Origin: Sulfitobacter sp.
Lineage (GTDB): Bacteria; Pseudomonadota; Alphaproteobacteria; Rhodobacterales; Rhodobacteraceae
Direction: 5' to 3'
DNA length: 8,070 bases
Assembly (NCBI GenBank): GCA_024636405.1
Contig: JAGXHC010000180.1
Coordinates: forward strand, 1-8,070
Of the stretch, positions 7,070 through 8,070 are shown one piece after another. Position 1 is the stretch's first letter; each line of letters starts with the position of its first letter. The translations under genes and the position numbers were made by a program. Under the pieces are notes generated by a model, which saw only the letters and a list, made by a program, of their open reading frames with translations, had not been told where the DNA came from and ran no database searches.

Positions 7070-8070
7070 TCAGTTGCTGCTGGTCAGCGTTACCACAGCG
7101 TCGTTCAGAGGTTCAACCGTCGGACGCAATCCCAGCAGCGGCGCGATGCGGCGGATCATCTCGGCGGCCACAGGCACAGACGTCCATCCCGCAGTACGGC
7201 GCGGTTTGCTGCCGGAGGTTTCAACCGGTTCGTCCAGCGTGACGATGAGTACATATTTCGGATCATCAGCGGGGAACATCGACGCAAAAGTGTTGATGAC
7301 CTTATCGTCATAATAGCCGCGGCCGTTGGGTCTGGGCTTGTCCGCGGTCCCGGTCTTGCCCGCCACCTGATAGCCGGGAACCTCGCCAAAGCTGGCCGTG
7401 CCGTCGGTAACCACGCGCCGCAACATCTTGCGCGCATCTGCAGCCGTGGTTTCCGACATGACCCGGTCACCCATTTTCGGGCTGTCTTGCTTGATCAATG
7501 TTGGCATCACCTTGCGACCGCCATTGGCAATAGCAGCATAGCCCGCCGCCAGATGCATCGGGCTGGCCGCCAACCCGTGACCATAAGAAATCGTGACGCT
7601 CGACAATTCGCCCCATTGCTTGGGGAGCAGCGGCTTGCCGCCTGATGCCTCTACGATCTCAAATGTTGTGGCTTCAAAAAACCCCAGGCTCTTGAGAAAC
7701 TCCTGCTGGCGTTTTGGCCCGATCTGCAAGGCCATCCGCCCGGTGCCTCGGTTGGAGCTTTGAACGATAATGTCCGCCACGCTCAGCACGCCATAATTCT
7801 TGTTGTGGAATTCGCCAATCGGGAAGCCACCGACCCGCATCGGGCCAGATGTGTCGATGATGGTGCTCGCGTTGACCAGACCCAGGTCTATCGCCTGTGC
7901 AGCAGCAAAGATCTTGAACGTCGATCCCAGCTCGTACACCCCCTGCACAGACCGGTTGAACAGCGGACTGTCTGAGGCATCGCCTTCAATCGCAGGGCGC
8001 GGGCGGTCGTTGGGGTCAAAATCGGGCAGCGACACAACGCTGATCACTTCGCCTGTGTGCACATCCATAA
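7070..8070 (-). CDS. ftsI: Peptidoglycan D,D-transpeptidase FtsI (PBP3), C-terminal part (5' end outside window)
   Basis: Septal class B penicillin-binding protein (EC 3.4.16.4) that cross-links new peptidoglycan at the division site, anchored in the inner membrane with its catalytic domain in the periplasm. Only the transpeptidase domain is visible, about 333 codons; the reading frame runs off the right edge. The Met at 8066-8068 is internal (MDVHTGEVISVVSLPDFDPN matches a conserved internal segment), so the N-terminal anchor and dimerization region lie outside. Counting from that Met, all three active-site motifs are present: GSTFK with the nucleophile Ser49 and Lys52, SSN at 104-106, and KTGT at 238-241. 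YGHGLAASPMHLAAGYAAIANGG (162-184) is also typical. There is no PASTA tail. PBP2 (MrdA) is less likely, because murE follows 14 bases downstream, as expected for ftsI. Confidence 0.95.
   Translation of the reverse strand, partial: MDVHTGEVISVVSLPDFDPNDRPRPAIEGDASDSPLFNRSVQGVYELGSTFKIFAAAQAIDLGLVNASTIIDTSGPMRVGGFPIGEFHNKNYGVLSVADIIVQSSNRGTGRMALQIGPKRQQEFLKSLGFFEATTFEIVEASGGKPLLPKQWGELSSVTISYGHGLAASPMHLAAGYAAIANGGRKVMPTLIKQDSPKMGDRVMSETTAADARKMLRRVVTDGTASFGEVPGYQVAGKTGTADKPRPNGRGYYDDKVINTFASMFPADDPKYVLIVTLDEPVETSGSKPRRTAGWTSVPVAAEMIRRIAPLLGLRPTVEPLNDAVVTLTSSN

Overview
The window is a GC-rich piece of a bacterial chromosome. Its core is the murein-precursor part of the division and cell wall (dcw) cluster. 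Alphaproteobacteria, most likely the Rhodobacterales/Roseobacter group, is my best guess. This rests on the gene order, the MurE type for meso-diaminopimelate, the style of the proteins, and an intergenic motif (ATATCCCGGAGG followed by a TTTGGAGGC/GCCTCCAAA hairpin) that I recall as common between genes in that group. No search was run, so the taxonomy is inference.

Layout, left to right. Positions 1-496 (+) hold the C-terminal part of a HI0933/YhiN-type flavoprotein, cut by the window edge. Positions 504-1904 (-) are murD. A 74-base divergent gap leads to glsA, a complete glutaminase at 1979-2890 (+). Positions 2891-3017 are an intergenic stretch with a strong hairpin. From there to the right edge, four minus-strand genes are read right to left: ftsI (7070-8070, N-terminus cut by the window), murE (5568-7055), murF (4144-5571) and mraY (3018-4100). 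The junctions are tight: 14 bases between ftsI and murE, a 4-base ATGA overlap between murE and murF, and 43 bases between murF and mraY. These four are very probably one operon.

How the genes work together. MurD, MurE and MurF add D-Glu, meso-diaminopimelate and D-Ala-D-Ala in turn to UDP-MurNAc-L-Ala in the cytoplasm. MraY moves the finished phospho-MurNAc-pentapeptide onto undecaprenyl phosphate in the membrane to give lipid I. FtsI is the septal transpeptidase that cross-links the final polymer. The glutaminase makes glutamate and ammonia and does not belong to the conserved cluster. The flavoprotein has no known link to it.

The one unusual architectural point is that the canonical ftsI-murE-murF-mraY-murD-ftsW order is broken twice. 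A reversed glsA lies between mraY and murD, and a convergent flavoprotein gene lies where ftsW would be expected. I see no CRISPR array, tRNA, rRNA, insertion sequence, phage gene or defence module, and nothing that supports a previously undescribed system. All complete genes look intact, with their key motifs present.
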